DNA of 64,000 nt from Algoriphagus aestuarii (lineage in GTDB: Bacteria > Bacteroidota > Bacteroidia > Cytophagales > Cyclobacteriaceae), in contig JAFIDK010000002.1 in assembly GCA_017051695.1 (NCBI GenBank), forward strand, positions 1-64,000, written 5' to 3'. The translations under genes and the position numbers were made by a program. The notes under the pieces were generated by a model, which did no database searches, had not been told where the DNA came from, and worked only from the letters and a program-made list of their open reading frames with translations. Below are positions 24,456 to 32,564 of the stretch, piece by piece; position 1 is the first letter of the stretch; each line of letters opens with the position of its first letter.

Positions 24456-25451
24456 ATGCAGGATTTTAAAAGTTTTTCAGATGCCATTAAAGATTTAAAA
24501 TCTGAGGAGTTTGAATCCTATGCTTTAAATCTTTTCCGGTTTCAGGCCTCAGTAAATGGAATTTATAAAAAATATGTGGAAGCACGACAAGTAAATGTCG
24601 ATGAAGTAAGTAAGCTGACTGAAATTCCATTTTTACCCATCCGTTTTTTTAAAGATTTTCATGTCGTGAGTGGGCATATCAATGATTTTCCTGGATATTA
24701 TTCCAGTAGTGGAACTACAGGGATGATAACCAGTAAACATTATTTTTGGTCAGAAGCTTGGTATCTGCAGCATGCTAAAAACCTTTTTGAAAAGGAATAT
24801 GGGGAGCTTACAGATTATCATGTTTTGGCATTGCTACCAGCATATCTGGAACGAAAGGGAAGTAGCCTTGTCAGTATGGCGGATCATTTTATAAGAGAAA
24901 GTCACTCCGAACACTCAGGTTTTTACCTTTATAATCAAGATGAGCTTCTTGAAAAGTTGAGGTATTTGGCTATGGGTAAAAGAAAAGTATTGCTTTTGGG
25001 AGTCACATTTGCACTATTGGATTTGGCTGAATCAGGAAAGCCCATGCCAAAAATGAACAATCTGATAATCATGGAAACTGGAGGAATGAAAGGAAGAAGG
25101 AAAGAAATGATTAGGGAAGAAGTCCATGAGATTCTGAGAAAGTATTTTGAGGTGGAGGTAATTCATTCAGAATATGGAATGACCGAAATGATGTCTCAAG
25201 CCTACTCAAAAGGCAATGGTGTATATACTTTACCTTCATCTCTGCACGTTATGTTGAGAGATGTCAATGATCCGCTTTCTTGGTCGACTAGAAGACAAGG
25301 GGGAATCAATGTGATAGATTTAGGGAATTTTCATTCCTGTGCTTTTATTGAAACCCAGGATTTGGGGAGGTTTGATAGCAAGGGAGGACTTGAGATACTA
25401 GGAAGATTTGATAACAGTGAAATTAGAGGCTGCAATCTTCTGGTGCAGTAA
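24456..25451 (+). CDS. LuxE-like acyl-protein synthetase family protein
   Basis: Read from the ATG at 24456 the protein has 331 residues (an in-frame TTG at 24432 would add eight). The family is that of LuxE, which activates fatty acids with ATP and transfers the acyl group to a cysteine. The AMP-binding-like segment YYSSSGTTG near residue 80, METGGMKGRRKEM and HSEYGMTEMMSQAY are in the expected order. No LuxC reductase is nearby, as is usual for Bacteroidota homologues; a role in acyl activation for lipids or surface molecules is likely but unproven. A 39-residue lipoprotein gene follows. Confidence 0.82.
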   Translation: MQDFKSFSDAIKDLKSEEFESYALNLFRFQASVNGIYKKYVEARQVNVDEVSKLTEIPFLPIRFFKDFHVVSGHINDFPGYYSSSGTTGMITSKHYFWSEAWYLQHAKNLFEKEYGELTDYHVLALLPAYLERKGSSLVSMADHFIRESHSEHSGFYLYNQDELLEKLRYLAMGKRKVLLLGVTFALLDLAESGKPMPKMNNLIIMETGGMKGRRKEMIREEVHEILRKYFEVEVIHSEYGMTEMMSQAYSKGNGVYTLPSSLHVMLRDVNDPLSWSTRRQGGINVIDLGNFHSCAFIETQDLGRFDSKGGLEILGRFDNSEIRGCNLLVQ

Positions 25452-25502
25452 TTGCTATCTTAAGAATTATTAAACATATTTGATCAGCATAAAATCTGAA
25501 CT

Positions 25503-25622
25503 ATGAAAAAATTAGCAACAATTGCGTTATTGGTAGGAGTATTGGCATTGGGGGCTTGTGCTTCTAGCAAACCTTGTCCTGCGTATGCAAAAGCACCAAC
25601 TACTGAGAAACCAACTAGTTAA
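25503..25622 (+). CDS. Small lipoprotein, 39 residues
   Basis: An ATG at 25503 opens a frame of 39 residues: a basic start (MKKL), a hydrophobic core (ATIALLVGVLALG), a lipobox with Cys19 (LGAC) and a short tail rich in alanine, proline and threonine with KPCPAY. The stop codon sits against a strong bidirectional terminator. The lipobox and clean signal support a real gene although it is short. Its role is unknown. It begins 51 bp after the LuxE-like gene, on the same strand. Confidence 0.75.
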   Translation: MKKLATIALLVGVLALGACASSKPCPAYAKAPTTEKPTS

Positions 25623-25657
25623 AAAATATGCTGACCTCAATAGTCAGCATATTTTTT
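25621..25657. terminator. Bidirectional terminator after small lipoprotein
   Basis: ATATGCTGAC and GTCAGCATAT form a 10-bp stem (extended by A/T pairs) with loop CTCAATA, with A and T runs on the two sides. It ends the small lipoprotein gene on the plus strand and covers the stop codon of the regulator on the minus strand. Confidence 0.85.
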
Positions 25658-26794
25658 TATGTCTTCTAAGCTGATCTCCGGTTCTCCTAAGATTACAAGG
25701 CGTTCGATCACATTTCGCAATTCTCTGATATTACCAGTCCAGGGAAATTCCTGAAGTTTTTTCAATGCTGCAGATGAAATTGATTTTTTAGCATCTCCAT
25801 TTTCAGAAGCAATATCCTCCAGAAATTTATTTACCAGAAGCGGAATGTCCTCTTTCCGATCTTTCAATGCCGGTACCTGAATCAAAATCACACTCAATCT
25901 GTGGTATAAATCCTCTCTGAATTTTCCTTCTTTGATTTCACTTTTCAGATCCTTGTTAGTAGCTGCCAATACCCTCACATCCACTTTGATATCTTTATCG
26001 CTACCAACACGATTAATTAGGTTTTCCTGAAGCGCTCTTAATACTTTGGATTGTGCAGAAAGTGACATGTCTCCGATTTCATCCAAAAACAAAGTTCCTC
26101 CTTGAGCTTGTTCAAACTTCCCTTGTCTCTGCTTATGAGCAGAGGTAAAAGCACCTTTTTCATGCCCGAAAAGCTCACTTTCTATCAATTCGGAAGGAAT
26201 AGCTGCACAGTTGACGGCGACAAATGGTTCTGAAGAACGATTGCTTTTGGCATGAACCCAATGTGCCACCAGTTCTTTTCCAGTACCATTTGGTCCAGTG
26301 ATCAATACCCGTGCATCAGTAGGAGCTACTTTCTCTATGGTTCCTTTGACTTGCTGAATGGCAGCGGATTCACCTACCATGTCCAGTTTTTTAGATAGTT
26401 TCTTTTTCAGGACTTTGGTTTCCGTGACCAGGTTTTTCTTGTCCAGTGCATTTCGGACAGTCAAAAGAAGTCTGTTGAGATCCGGAGGTTTTGGGATGAA
26501 GTCGAAAGCCCCCTTTTTGGTTGCTTCTACTGCAGTCTCAATACTTCCATGGGCAGAGATCATGATGAACTGGGGGGATTTGTCCAAAGCTTTTGCTTGA
26601 TCCAGTACTTCAATTCCATCCATTTTGGGCATTTTGACGTCACAAAGGACCAGATCAAAATCTTCTTCCATGAGTTTCTTGAGTCCTTCGGAACCGTCTT
26701 GAGCCTCTGAGACATCAAACTTTTCGTACTCTAATATTTCGCGTAATGTAGCTCTGATGACTTTCTCGTCATCGATGATCAAAATTTTTGACAT
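25637..26794 (-). CDS. Sigma-54 dependent response regulator lacking HTH domain
   Basis: A 385-residue NtrC-family protein. The receiver has acidic residues near 8-9 and phospho-acceptor Asp52 (LCDVKMPKMDG), with Lys102 in FIPKPP. The AAA+ domain has Walker A GPNGTGKE (167-174), GAFTSA (214-219, GAFTGA in the standard form) for sigma-54 contact, and Walker B TLFLDEIGD (234-242). After the last AAA+ helix (NIRELRNVIERLVI) the protein ends within 25 residues, so the Fis-type DNA-binding domain of typical members is missing. It could act without DNA binding or on a partner. It starts 22 bp past the 3' end of rnpB; no histidine kinase is adjacent. Confidence 0.9.
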   Translation of the reverse strand: MSKILIIDDEKVIRATLREILEYEKFDVSEAQDGSEGLKKLMEEDFDLVLCDVKMPKMDGIEVLDQAKALDKSPQFIMISAHGSIETAVEATKKGAFDFIPKPPDLNRLLLTVRNALDKKNLVTETKVLKKKLSKKLDMVGESAAIQQVKGTIEKVAPTDARVLITGPNGTGKELVAHWVHAKSNRSSEPFVAVNCAAIPSELIESELFGHEKGAFTSAHKQRQGKFEQAQGGTLFLDEIGDMSLSAQSKVLRALQENLINRVGSDKDIKVDVRVLAATNKDLKSEIKEGKFREDLYHRLSVILIQVPALKDRKEDIPLLVNKFLEDIASENGDAKKSISSAALKKLQEFPWTGNIRELRNVIERLVILGEPEISLEDIKKYADY

Positions 26795-26814
26795 GGCTCT
26801 AATATAAAAGAAAA

Positions 26815-27214
26815 AAGTGCAAGTCTGTAAGCCGGGTTCTGTTTCCTAAAGGATAATTCCTATAAAGAATCCTGTCATTTATCTAGCCCTGACTTCGCAG
26901 TCAGGATCCATCGATCTACCCATCCCGCGTAAGAACGAGCAACTCTTCTTGGAACTTAATCCAATGCGGGACCTATTTGATCTTTCAACCCATAAGGTTT
27001 GCCATGCACCTGATGTCACCACCAGGCCGGTGGGCTCTTACTCCACCTTTTCACCCTTACCCATCAGCTAGTTCTGGGCGGTATATTTTCTGTGGCACTT
27101 TCTGTAAACTGACCGTTTCCAGTCAGCCTCCTTCCCGTTAGGAAGTATGGCGCTCTATGTTGCCCGGACTTTCCTCCCCGATTTACATCGCGGCGACAAG
27201 ACGACTTGCACGCG
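26815..27214 (-). ncRNA. rnpB: RNase P RNA
   Basis: On the minus strand the region holds the universal blocks GAGGAAAGTCCGGGC near the 5' end and ACAGAACCCGGCTTACAGAC at the 3' end. The P1 helix is exact: GTGCAAGTC (27212-27204) pairs with GACTTGCAC (26825-26817). Total length is about 395 nt, normal for type A. The RNA is the catalytic subunit that cuts 5' leaders from precursor tRNAs. A T-rich run follows P1 on the minus strand and probably ends transcription just before the response regulator gene. Frames across this stretch are spurious. Confidence 0.95.
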
Positions 27215-27381
27215 GTAAAGTACGGAATTTTATCCCAGATGGGTTTCATGGCTTTGTCAAAAGGCTTCAAAAAAATATTTTGACCAGAAATGATCATATA
27301 AATGAGAATTTAAAACAAAATGCTTCATGATCTGTTGTTAGACTGATAGCTATTAAGCTGTTTTTCATAGTGCTGGGTTGA

Positions 27382-27411
27382 GCCGCTCTTTCTGAGAGCG
27401 GTTCTTTTTTA
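27382..27411 (+). terminator. Terminator-like hairpin upstream of DUF4442 gene
   Basis: GCCGCTCT (27382-27389) pairs with AGAGCGGT (27395-27402), one G.T pair, loop TTCTG, then TTCTTTTTT. It is directed along the plus strand although no gene precedes it on that strand, so it may end a small leader RNA or serve as an attenuator for the gene at 27434. Confidence 0.7.
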
Positions 27412-27433
27412 TCATTTTCTACTAACTTTTAGC

Positions 27434-27907
27434 ATGAAGATGAAAATGAAATTTAACTACTTAATAAGAGCTATCAATTGGTATCCGCCTTTCTGGTTTT
27501 CAGGAATCAAAGTCATTGAATTTTCTGAGGATTACAGGATGTTTAAAGTAAGGTTGAAACTTAGCTGGTATAATAAAAACCTGGTTGGAACTGCATTTGG
27601 AGGTTCTTTGTATGCGATGTGTGATCCGTTTTTTATGTTTATACTGATGGCAAATTTAGGGTCTGAATACATTGTATGGGACAAGTATGCCTCGATCGAT
27701 TTTTTAAAACCAGGTAAGGGGACGGTATTTGCGACATTTTCTTTAAGCCCTGAGCAACTAGTGGATATCAAAAAGAAAGTGGATGAGCAAGGGAAACAGA
27801 TATTCGAATTTCCATGTGAAATTTTAGATGAGTATGGAACACTCATAGCAAGTCTTAAAAAAGGAGTTTTCGTGAGAAGGAAAGATTTTCAAAAACCACG
27901 AGACTAA
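27434..27907 (+). CDS. DUF4442 family protein
   Basis: A 157-residue protein of the DUF4442 family, a hot-dog fold related to thioesterases. The conserved pattern NLVGTAFGGSLYAMCDPFFMFILMANLG near residues 50-77 and the strand VWDKYASIDFLKPGKGTV fit the family. The start MKMKMK is preceded by a purine-poor leader. Substrate unknown; acyl-CoA or aromatic thioester hydrolysis is the usual guess. The gene sits 50 bp before DUF3109 on the same strand, and a terminator-like hairpin lies just upstream of it. Confidence 0.85.
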   Translation: MKMKMKFNYLIRAINWYPPFWFSGIKVIEFSEDYRMFKVRLKLSWYNKNLVGTAFGGSLYAMCDPFFMFILMANLGSEYIVWDKYASIDFLKPGKGTVFATFSLSPEQLVDIKKKVDEQGKQIFEFPCEILDEYGTLIASLKKGVFVRRKDFQKPRD

Positions 27908-27956
27908 ACCCCATTTGATTCAGTTTACTTACCTTTAGGGTCTAATTCAACATAAT

Positions 27957-28520
27957 ATGATTTTAGTAGGAAATGCGGTTTTGTCAGATGACATCAAAGA
28001 GAACTTTTTTGTCTGTGATTTAGAAGCTTGTAAAGGTGCTTGCTGTGTGGAGGGCGATGCTGGAGCACCTTTGGAAGATGAGGAAACTAAAATCATTGAA
28101 GAAATTTATCCAATAGTCAAAGATTACATCACAGAAGAAGGTCGTAAAGCAATTGAAAAGCAAGGAACCTGGGTTTTTGATAAAGATGGAGATAAAGGGA
28201 CCCCTACAATCGGTGATAATAGAGAATGTGCCTACGCCCTTTACGATGAGCGGGGGATTTTAAAATGCGGAATCGAACAAGCATACCTGGATGGCAAAAT
28301 CAGCTGGAAAAAACCCATCAGTTGCCATATGTACCCAATTCGGATCACAAAATACGATGAGTTTGATGCGCTGAATTATGATCGTTGGCATATTTGCGAT
28401 CCAGCTTGCCAATTAGGCTCCAGCCTGAAAGTCCCGATTTACAAATTTCTTAAAGACGCACTGATCCGTAAATACGGGGAAGCTTGGTATGAGGAATTGG
28501 TTCGAGAGATAGAGGGATAA
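27957..28520 (+). CDS. DUF3109 family cysteine-rich protein
   Basis: A 187-residue protein with the DUF3109 cysteine pattern: Cys20, Cys25 and the Cys29-Cys30 pair in [11 protein letters not shown], then single cysteines in RECAYAL and LKCGIEQ, SCHMYP and CDPAC. The set suggests an iron-sulfur or zinc site. The family is related to YkgJ-type proteins and is spread across Bacteroidota; the function is unknown. It is convergent with the S9 peptidase gene. Confidence 0.87.
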   Translation: MILVGNAVLSDDIKENFFVCDLEACKGACCVEGDAGAPLEDEETKIIEEIYPIVKDYITEEGRKAIEKQGTWVFDKDGDKGTPTIGDNRECAYALYDERGILKCGIEQAYLDGKISWKKPISCHMYPIRITKYDEFDALNYDRWHICDPACQLGSSLKVPIYKFLKDALIRKYGEAWYEELVREIEG

Positions 28521-28539
28521 ACTGATTGAAAATCTACAA

Positions 28540-30813
28540 TCAATTTTCTGTCTGAATCTGATAATGTCTAAGTGGCTTTTCACCCAACAAATGCTCGATA
28601 AAGTAATCCCAGCGCTTCTTGGTGAAATAATCTCCATTTGTCCTACCAAAACTATGGTTGCGGCTCGGCCAGATAAATAAATCAAAATCTTTTCCTGCAT
28701 CGATTAAAGCTTCGGCAAATTTGAAAGTAGCAGATGGGTTTACGTTTTCGTCGATTCCTCCATGTGCCAACAATAAATGCCCCTTAAGATTTGCTGCATT
28801 GGTGATATTGGATTGCTCATGGTAAAAATCCCCAATTGGATAACCCATGTACATTTCGGGCCACCAGGCCTTTTCCATCCGATGATCGTGGTCGCCTGCT
28901 GAAGCTACTCCTACTTTGTAAAAGTCCGGATGAAGGAGCATAGCTCTCGCTGCATCATATCCGCCGGCAGAATGTCCAAAGATCCCGACATTGTCTACAT
29001 CCATAAACTTGTTTTTCGAAGAAAGTTCTTTGATTGCCAAAACATGATCTGTGGTACCGTCTCCTAGGTTGTTATAAGAAACATCATTAAATGCTTTGCC
29101 TCGACCATGGGTGCCTAAACCATCTACTGTGACTACTACAAAACCAAGCTCTGCCATCGGTTGTTGTAAGCCGATCAAGCCTGCTTTAAATGTTTTCGGT
29201 GTAATATCAATATGTGGTCCAGTGTACGTGTAATCTACAATTGGGTATTTCTTCTTAGCTGAAAAAGTAGTCGGAAGATAATAAACTCCATAAATCGTGG
29301 TTTTCCCGTCTTTGGCAGTTGTAGAAAACTGTTTTGGGCTCTGGTAGCCTCTTTGCAGAAGATTTGAAATATCTGCTTTTGATATTTCATAGACTATCTT
29401 ACCGGTTTCTAATTCTCTCACTACCGAAACTGTTGGGGTATTCACAGTTGAGTAATTGTCCACAAAGTACTTGCCTCCAGGTGAATAAGAAATGTCATGA
29501 AATGAATGTTCGGGTGTCAATAAAGTCATGCCCGAACCGTCGAGATTTACCTTGTAAACAAAAGAATAATAAGGGTTTACATCCATTTCTTTTCCCGCTG
29601 CTTCAAAATAAAGAACATCATTGTCCTCGTCCAGATAGAGTACATTTTTGACTACAAATTCACCATCTGTGATTTTATTGATCAGCTTACCTGTTTTCCA
29701 ATCCATCAAGTACAATTGATTCCAGCCTGATTTTTCTGTGCCCAGGATAAACTTACCGTTGTCTAATCTTCTGAATATGTTGTTGTTATTTACATGGGTA
29801 GGAGAGGATTCAGAATATACTTTCCTGATTTTATTTGTTTTGGCATCGATTTCAATCAAGTCAAAAGCCTTGAATCCTCTATGCAAATAAGTTCCGAATA
29901 GGTGTTCACTTGTGCTGTCCCAGTTAAAATACATTCCAATAAAATGTGGAAGGGAGAGTTCCGGAAATTTACTGACCGTTTTAGATTCCAGATCAAAAAG
30001 CACTGGAATGTAGGTGACGACAGTGGTATCGCCTGGAGATGCCCGATAATATCCCTGAAGTTGGGGGCGGAATTTATCGTCTTGACTATTGTCCAAAAGC
30101 AACATTTTTTCTGCTAACCTGAGATCAACGATTTGGGCTTGGATTTTTTTAGAATCAGGAGACCAATTGACTGTAAAATGGAAAGGTCGATCTCCATTTT
30201 CTTCATAAATCATATCTGACCAGCCCCAAAAAGAGGCATATTCATAGTTTTTCTTTCCGTCAAAACTCAATTGGAACTCTTCGCCAGTCTCTAGATTCTC
30301 GATAAAAAGATTGAAATTTCGGGTAAATGCTTTCCAGTTTCCATCAGGAGACACTGCACTATCCCTATCTCTAGGTTCATTAGACCTCTTTGAGTCCAAT
30401 TGCCCATCTAAAAAAGTCCAGTCTTGGTTCTTCCAGGAAAATGATACTGTACCATCTTTCTTGATTTGAATCCTATTGATAGGAAGGTCGTTTTCAGAAA
30501 TGTCACTCTCGGTTTTTTCGCTAAGGAGCTTGGCCAATAATGCATGATCAAAAGCCTCCTTGGTACTTTGGGATTCAATATCTGTCAAATAAAACCTTTT
30601 CCCGTTTTTTGTATAGGTCTGGTGCCAAAACTTGTTTTTATCGTCCAGCCAGTTTGGAACCACTTCCAGGTGATATACTTCTTTTTGAATTGAATTGCTC
30701 AAAAAATACGCGGCACGATCATAGGTTTCTTCTGAAATTTGTGCAAAAGAACGATGTGTCAAAAAAGAAAAAAGAATTACCAGTAAAAGCGAGATTTTAC
30801 TTTTTTTGAACAT
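28540..30813 (-). CDS. S9 family prolyl oligopeptidase (dipeptidyl peptidase IV type)
   Basis: The start at 30813 (five codons inside the open frame) gives about 757 residues with a signal peptide ending RSFAQ. The N-terminal part is the eight-bladed propeller of dipeptidyl peptidase IV enzymes, with SPDGNW and WGWSDMIYEE segments. The catalytic domain carries GHSAGGYD (nucleophile Ser about 615), the acid in GGIDENVNP, and the histidine in PSRNHSFG. It removes X-Pro or X-Ala dipeptides in the periplasm. It appears to be a single gene, convergent with DUF3109. Confidence 0.92.
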   Translation of the reverse strand: MFKKSKISLLLVILFSFLTHRSFAQISEETYDRAAYFLSNSIQKEVYHLEVVPNWLDDKNKFWHQTYTKNGKRFYLTDIESQSTKEAFDHALLAKLLSEKTESDISENDLPINRIQIKKDGTVSFSWKNQDWTFLDGQLDSKRSNEPRDRDSAVSPDGNWKAFTRNFNLFIENLETGEEFQLSFDGKKNYEYASFWGWSDMIYEENGDRPFHFTVNWSPDSKKIQAQIVDLRLAEKMLLLDNSQDDKFRPQLQGYYRASPGDTTVVTYIPVLFDLESKTVSKFPELSLPHFIGMYFNWDSTSEHLFGTYLHRGFKAFDLIEIDAKTNKIRKVYSESSPTHVNNNNIFRRLDNGKFILGTEKSGWNQLYLMDWKTGKLINKITDGEFVVKNVLYLDEDNDVLYFEAAGKEMDVNPYYSFVYKVNLDGSGMTLLTPEHSFHDISYSPGGKYFVDNYSTVNTPTVSVVRELETGKIVYEISKADISNLLQRGYQSPKQFSTTAKDGKTTIYGVYYLPTTFSAKKKYPIVDYTYTGPHIDITPKTFKAGLIGLQQPMAELGFVVVTVDGLGTHGRGKAFNDVSYNNLGDGTTDHVLAIKELSSKNKFMDVDNVGIFGHSAGGYDAARAMLLHPDFYKVGVASAGDHDHRMEKAWWPEMYMGYPIGDFYHEQSNITNAANLKGHLLLAHGGIDENVNPSATFKFAEALIDAGKDFDLFIWPSRNHSFGRTNGDYFTKKRWDYFIEHLLGEKPLRHYQIQTEN

Positions 30814-30928
30814 AGAGATACAAAACATGCGGAGAGGAGTTGAATAAGCAATTAAGGTAGGCCAAAATTGAGGAAGAAACCCCTTGAAAATTGATCAATT
30901 GTAATCCAATGTTGTGGATGGTAGCAAT

Positions 30929-31483
30929 TTATCCGGCAGCATCATAAGCCTTTTTTAGCCAGTCTATCAGTTCTTTGGAGTATTGTTCCTCATGGTTGAC
31001 GACGATCCTATGGCTGACCATGCCACTGGATTTGGTGTCTACTTCCAAAATCCCTGAAGGCTCCTGGCCTTTGAGATTGATCCCGATATCAAATCTAGTT
31101 TTAGTAGCAGGAATCAGCATGGCAAATTGCTTTTTCCTGCGGACACTGACATAGGCATTTTTAGGAGCAAACTCCACGTCTTTGCCAAATCCTTTGATGA
31201 TCGAACTGAGTTCTTCATAGAGTGGGAGAAAGTGTTCCTTTCCTTTGTATTGCTTTCCGATCAATTCATCAGTATCGGATACGGATCCTGCATCGGATTT
31301 CAGTGTTTTATGAGCGACTAGGTTGGCAAAACCATGCGTGAACCCGTGATCACTTTTTAGGAATTTAAGGATTTCTCCATGCTTTTGTAAATTTTTCTTT
31401 TTGACGATTGAAACCCATTCATCCAGACTTTTACCTGTGTTTTTTTGAAGGTTATCGATCATTGTTTGGGTAGCTTGATCCAT
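30929..31483 (-). CDS. DUF4287/DUF5655 domain protein
   Basis: The 184-residue protein starts with the DUF4287 helical motif (KNTGKSLDEWVSIVK and KSDHGFTHGFANLV) and ends with a DUF5655-type domain (FAPKNAYVSVRRKKQFAML, then KTRFDIGINLKG). Both are domains of unknown function; DUF5655 resembles a YdhG-type fold. It lies 11 bp after the EEP nuclease gene in the same direction, so it is likely co-transcribed. Confidence 0.85.
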   Translation of the reverse strand: MDQATQTMIDNLQKNTGKSLDEWVSIVKKKNLQKHGEILKFLKSDHGFTHGFANLVAHKTLKSDAGSVSDTDELIGKQYKGKEHFLPLYEELSSIIKGFGKDVEFAPKNAYVSVRRKKQFAMLIPATKTRFDIGINLKGQEPSGILEVDTKSSGMVSHRIVVNHEEQYSKELIDWLKKAYDAAG

Positions 31484-31494
31484 GATTTTAAAGT

Positions 31495-32487
31495 TTAAAA
31501 TTCGATTTCAGATAAAATTGGAAAGTGATCCGAACCCTGGATCAGCTGATTTCTGACACTTTGGATTAGAGGATTGTCCTTTTCAAGATAAGGATTCCAA
31601 ACTTTTCCATCAAGGATTTTGATCCCTTGACTTACGAGGATATGGTCGATTAGCACATTTATTTGGTCACCTGTGATCCTGTCTTTATATCGGCTCGAAT
31701 TTGGAGTCCAGCCAAAAGAATTTAGTTTTGGCTTTGGAAGTACTGATTTAAGGATGTATTCTGGATGCCAGGTGTCACCTAGTAGCAATTCAACTGCACT
31801 TTTGCTGAATCTGTTTTCATAGAAGTCCAACTCAAATCCGTCATTGATATCACCCATCACCATTACCTGCTGTCCTTTTTCCAAATATTCGTCACATCGC
31901 TCGCGGATAGACATGCATTCGGCAAATAGTTTCAATCTGTCTCGTTGGGAAATTTGCTCAAACCTCGCGTAGTCTACCATATCAAAAATCCCTTTTGATT
32001 TTGTATGCGCAATAATGACCCTGCTGAGAAAAACGTCATTAAGATCCAAAATACTTAACTCTAAGGGAGGTCTGTAGTGCTTGTATTGCTCTTTGATCAA
32101 TCTGTTTAAAGTATCGACCAAAAATGCCTCGTCGAATCGTTTACCTTCTTTGGTCTCTGGAGTAAATAATACTTTGATTTTGTCCGGATTGTAAAGAGCG
32201 CAAAGTTCCTGCTGACCGGGAGAAGGAAATCCGTGAATTCCGTTTAGGTTTTTGGAAGGGATAAATTCCCTTACCCAGGCTTCCATTTGAAGTGAGGCCG
32301 TTTTGGATTGATTTACCAAAGTGTTTGGACCTTCCACAATCCCTAAAAAATCCGGATCCATAGCCTCCACGACTTCTGCCAGTTTTTTACTTCGGTTGCC
32401 ATCTGCTCCAGTGGTAATAGGATGACCTTCTGCATCAAAAAGATCTCTCATCCATTCTACATTGTAAACTCCAATTTTTAATTTCAT
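31495..32487 (-). CDS. Endonuclease/exonuclease/phosphatase family protein
   Basis: A 330-residue EEP-fold protein. The metal-binding segments are VGIYNVEW-like at the N-terminus (KIGVYNVEWMRD), the glutamate in LGIVEGPN, GDINDGF, and the final GSDHFPI with the DHILVS segment before it. These enzymes hydrolyse phosphodiesters or phosphomonoesters (DNA, inositol or sphingomyelin type) with Mg2+. There is no signal peptide, so it is cytoplasmic. A terminator-like hairpin ends 5 bp before its ATG. It precedes DUF4287 by 11 bp. Confidence 0.88.
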   Translation of the reverse strand: MKLKIGVYNVEWMRDLFDAEGHPITTGADGNRSKKLAEVVEAMDPDFLGIVEGPNTLVNQSKTASLQMEAWVREFIPSKNLNGIHGFPSPGQQELCALYNPDKIKVLFTPETKEGKRFDEAFLVDTLNRLIKEQYKHYRPPLELSILDLNDVFLSRVIIAHTKSKGIFDMVDYARFEQISQRDRLKLFAECMSIRERCDEYLEKGQQVMVMGDINDGFELDFYENRFSKSAVELLLGDTWHPEYILKSVLPKPKLNSFGWTPNSSRYKDRITGDQINVLIDHILVSQGIKILDGKVWNPYLEKDNPLIQSVRNQLIQGSDHFPILSEIEF

Positions 32488-32518
32488 AAAAAATCCCTGT
32501 TTGGTTAAAAACAGGGAT
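32488..32518 (-). terminator. Hairpin ending at the EEP nuclease start codon
   Basis: On the minus strand ATCCCTGTTT pairs with AAACAGGGAT across a 6-nt loop and is followed by TTTTTT directly before the ATG at 32487. It would end the acyltransferase gene transcript, or control expression of the nuclease from within its leader. Confidence 0.75.
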
Positions 32519-32564
32519 AATTTAACTAAAACTTAGTATAGATTTGATTGTCAATGAATTAAGT

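Noticed and set aside
27064-27297. A 77-codon minus-strand frame
   Set aside because: It lies across the 5' part of the RNase P RNA gene, whose helices explain the sequence.
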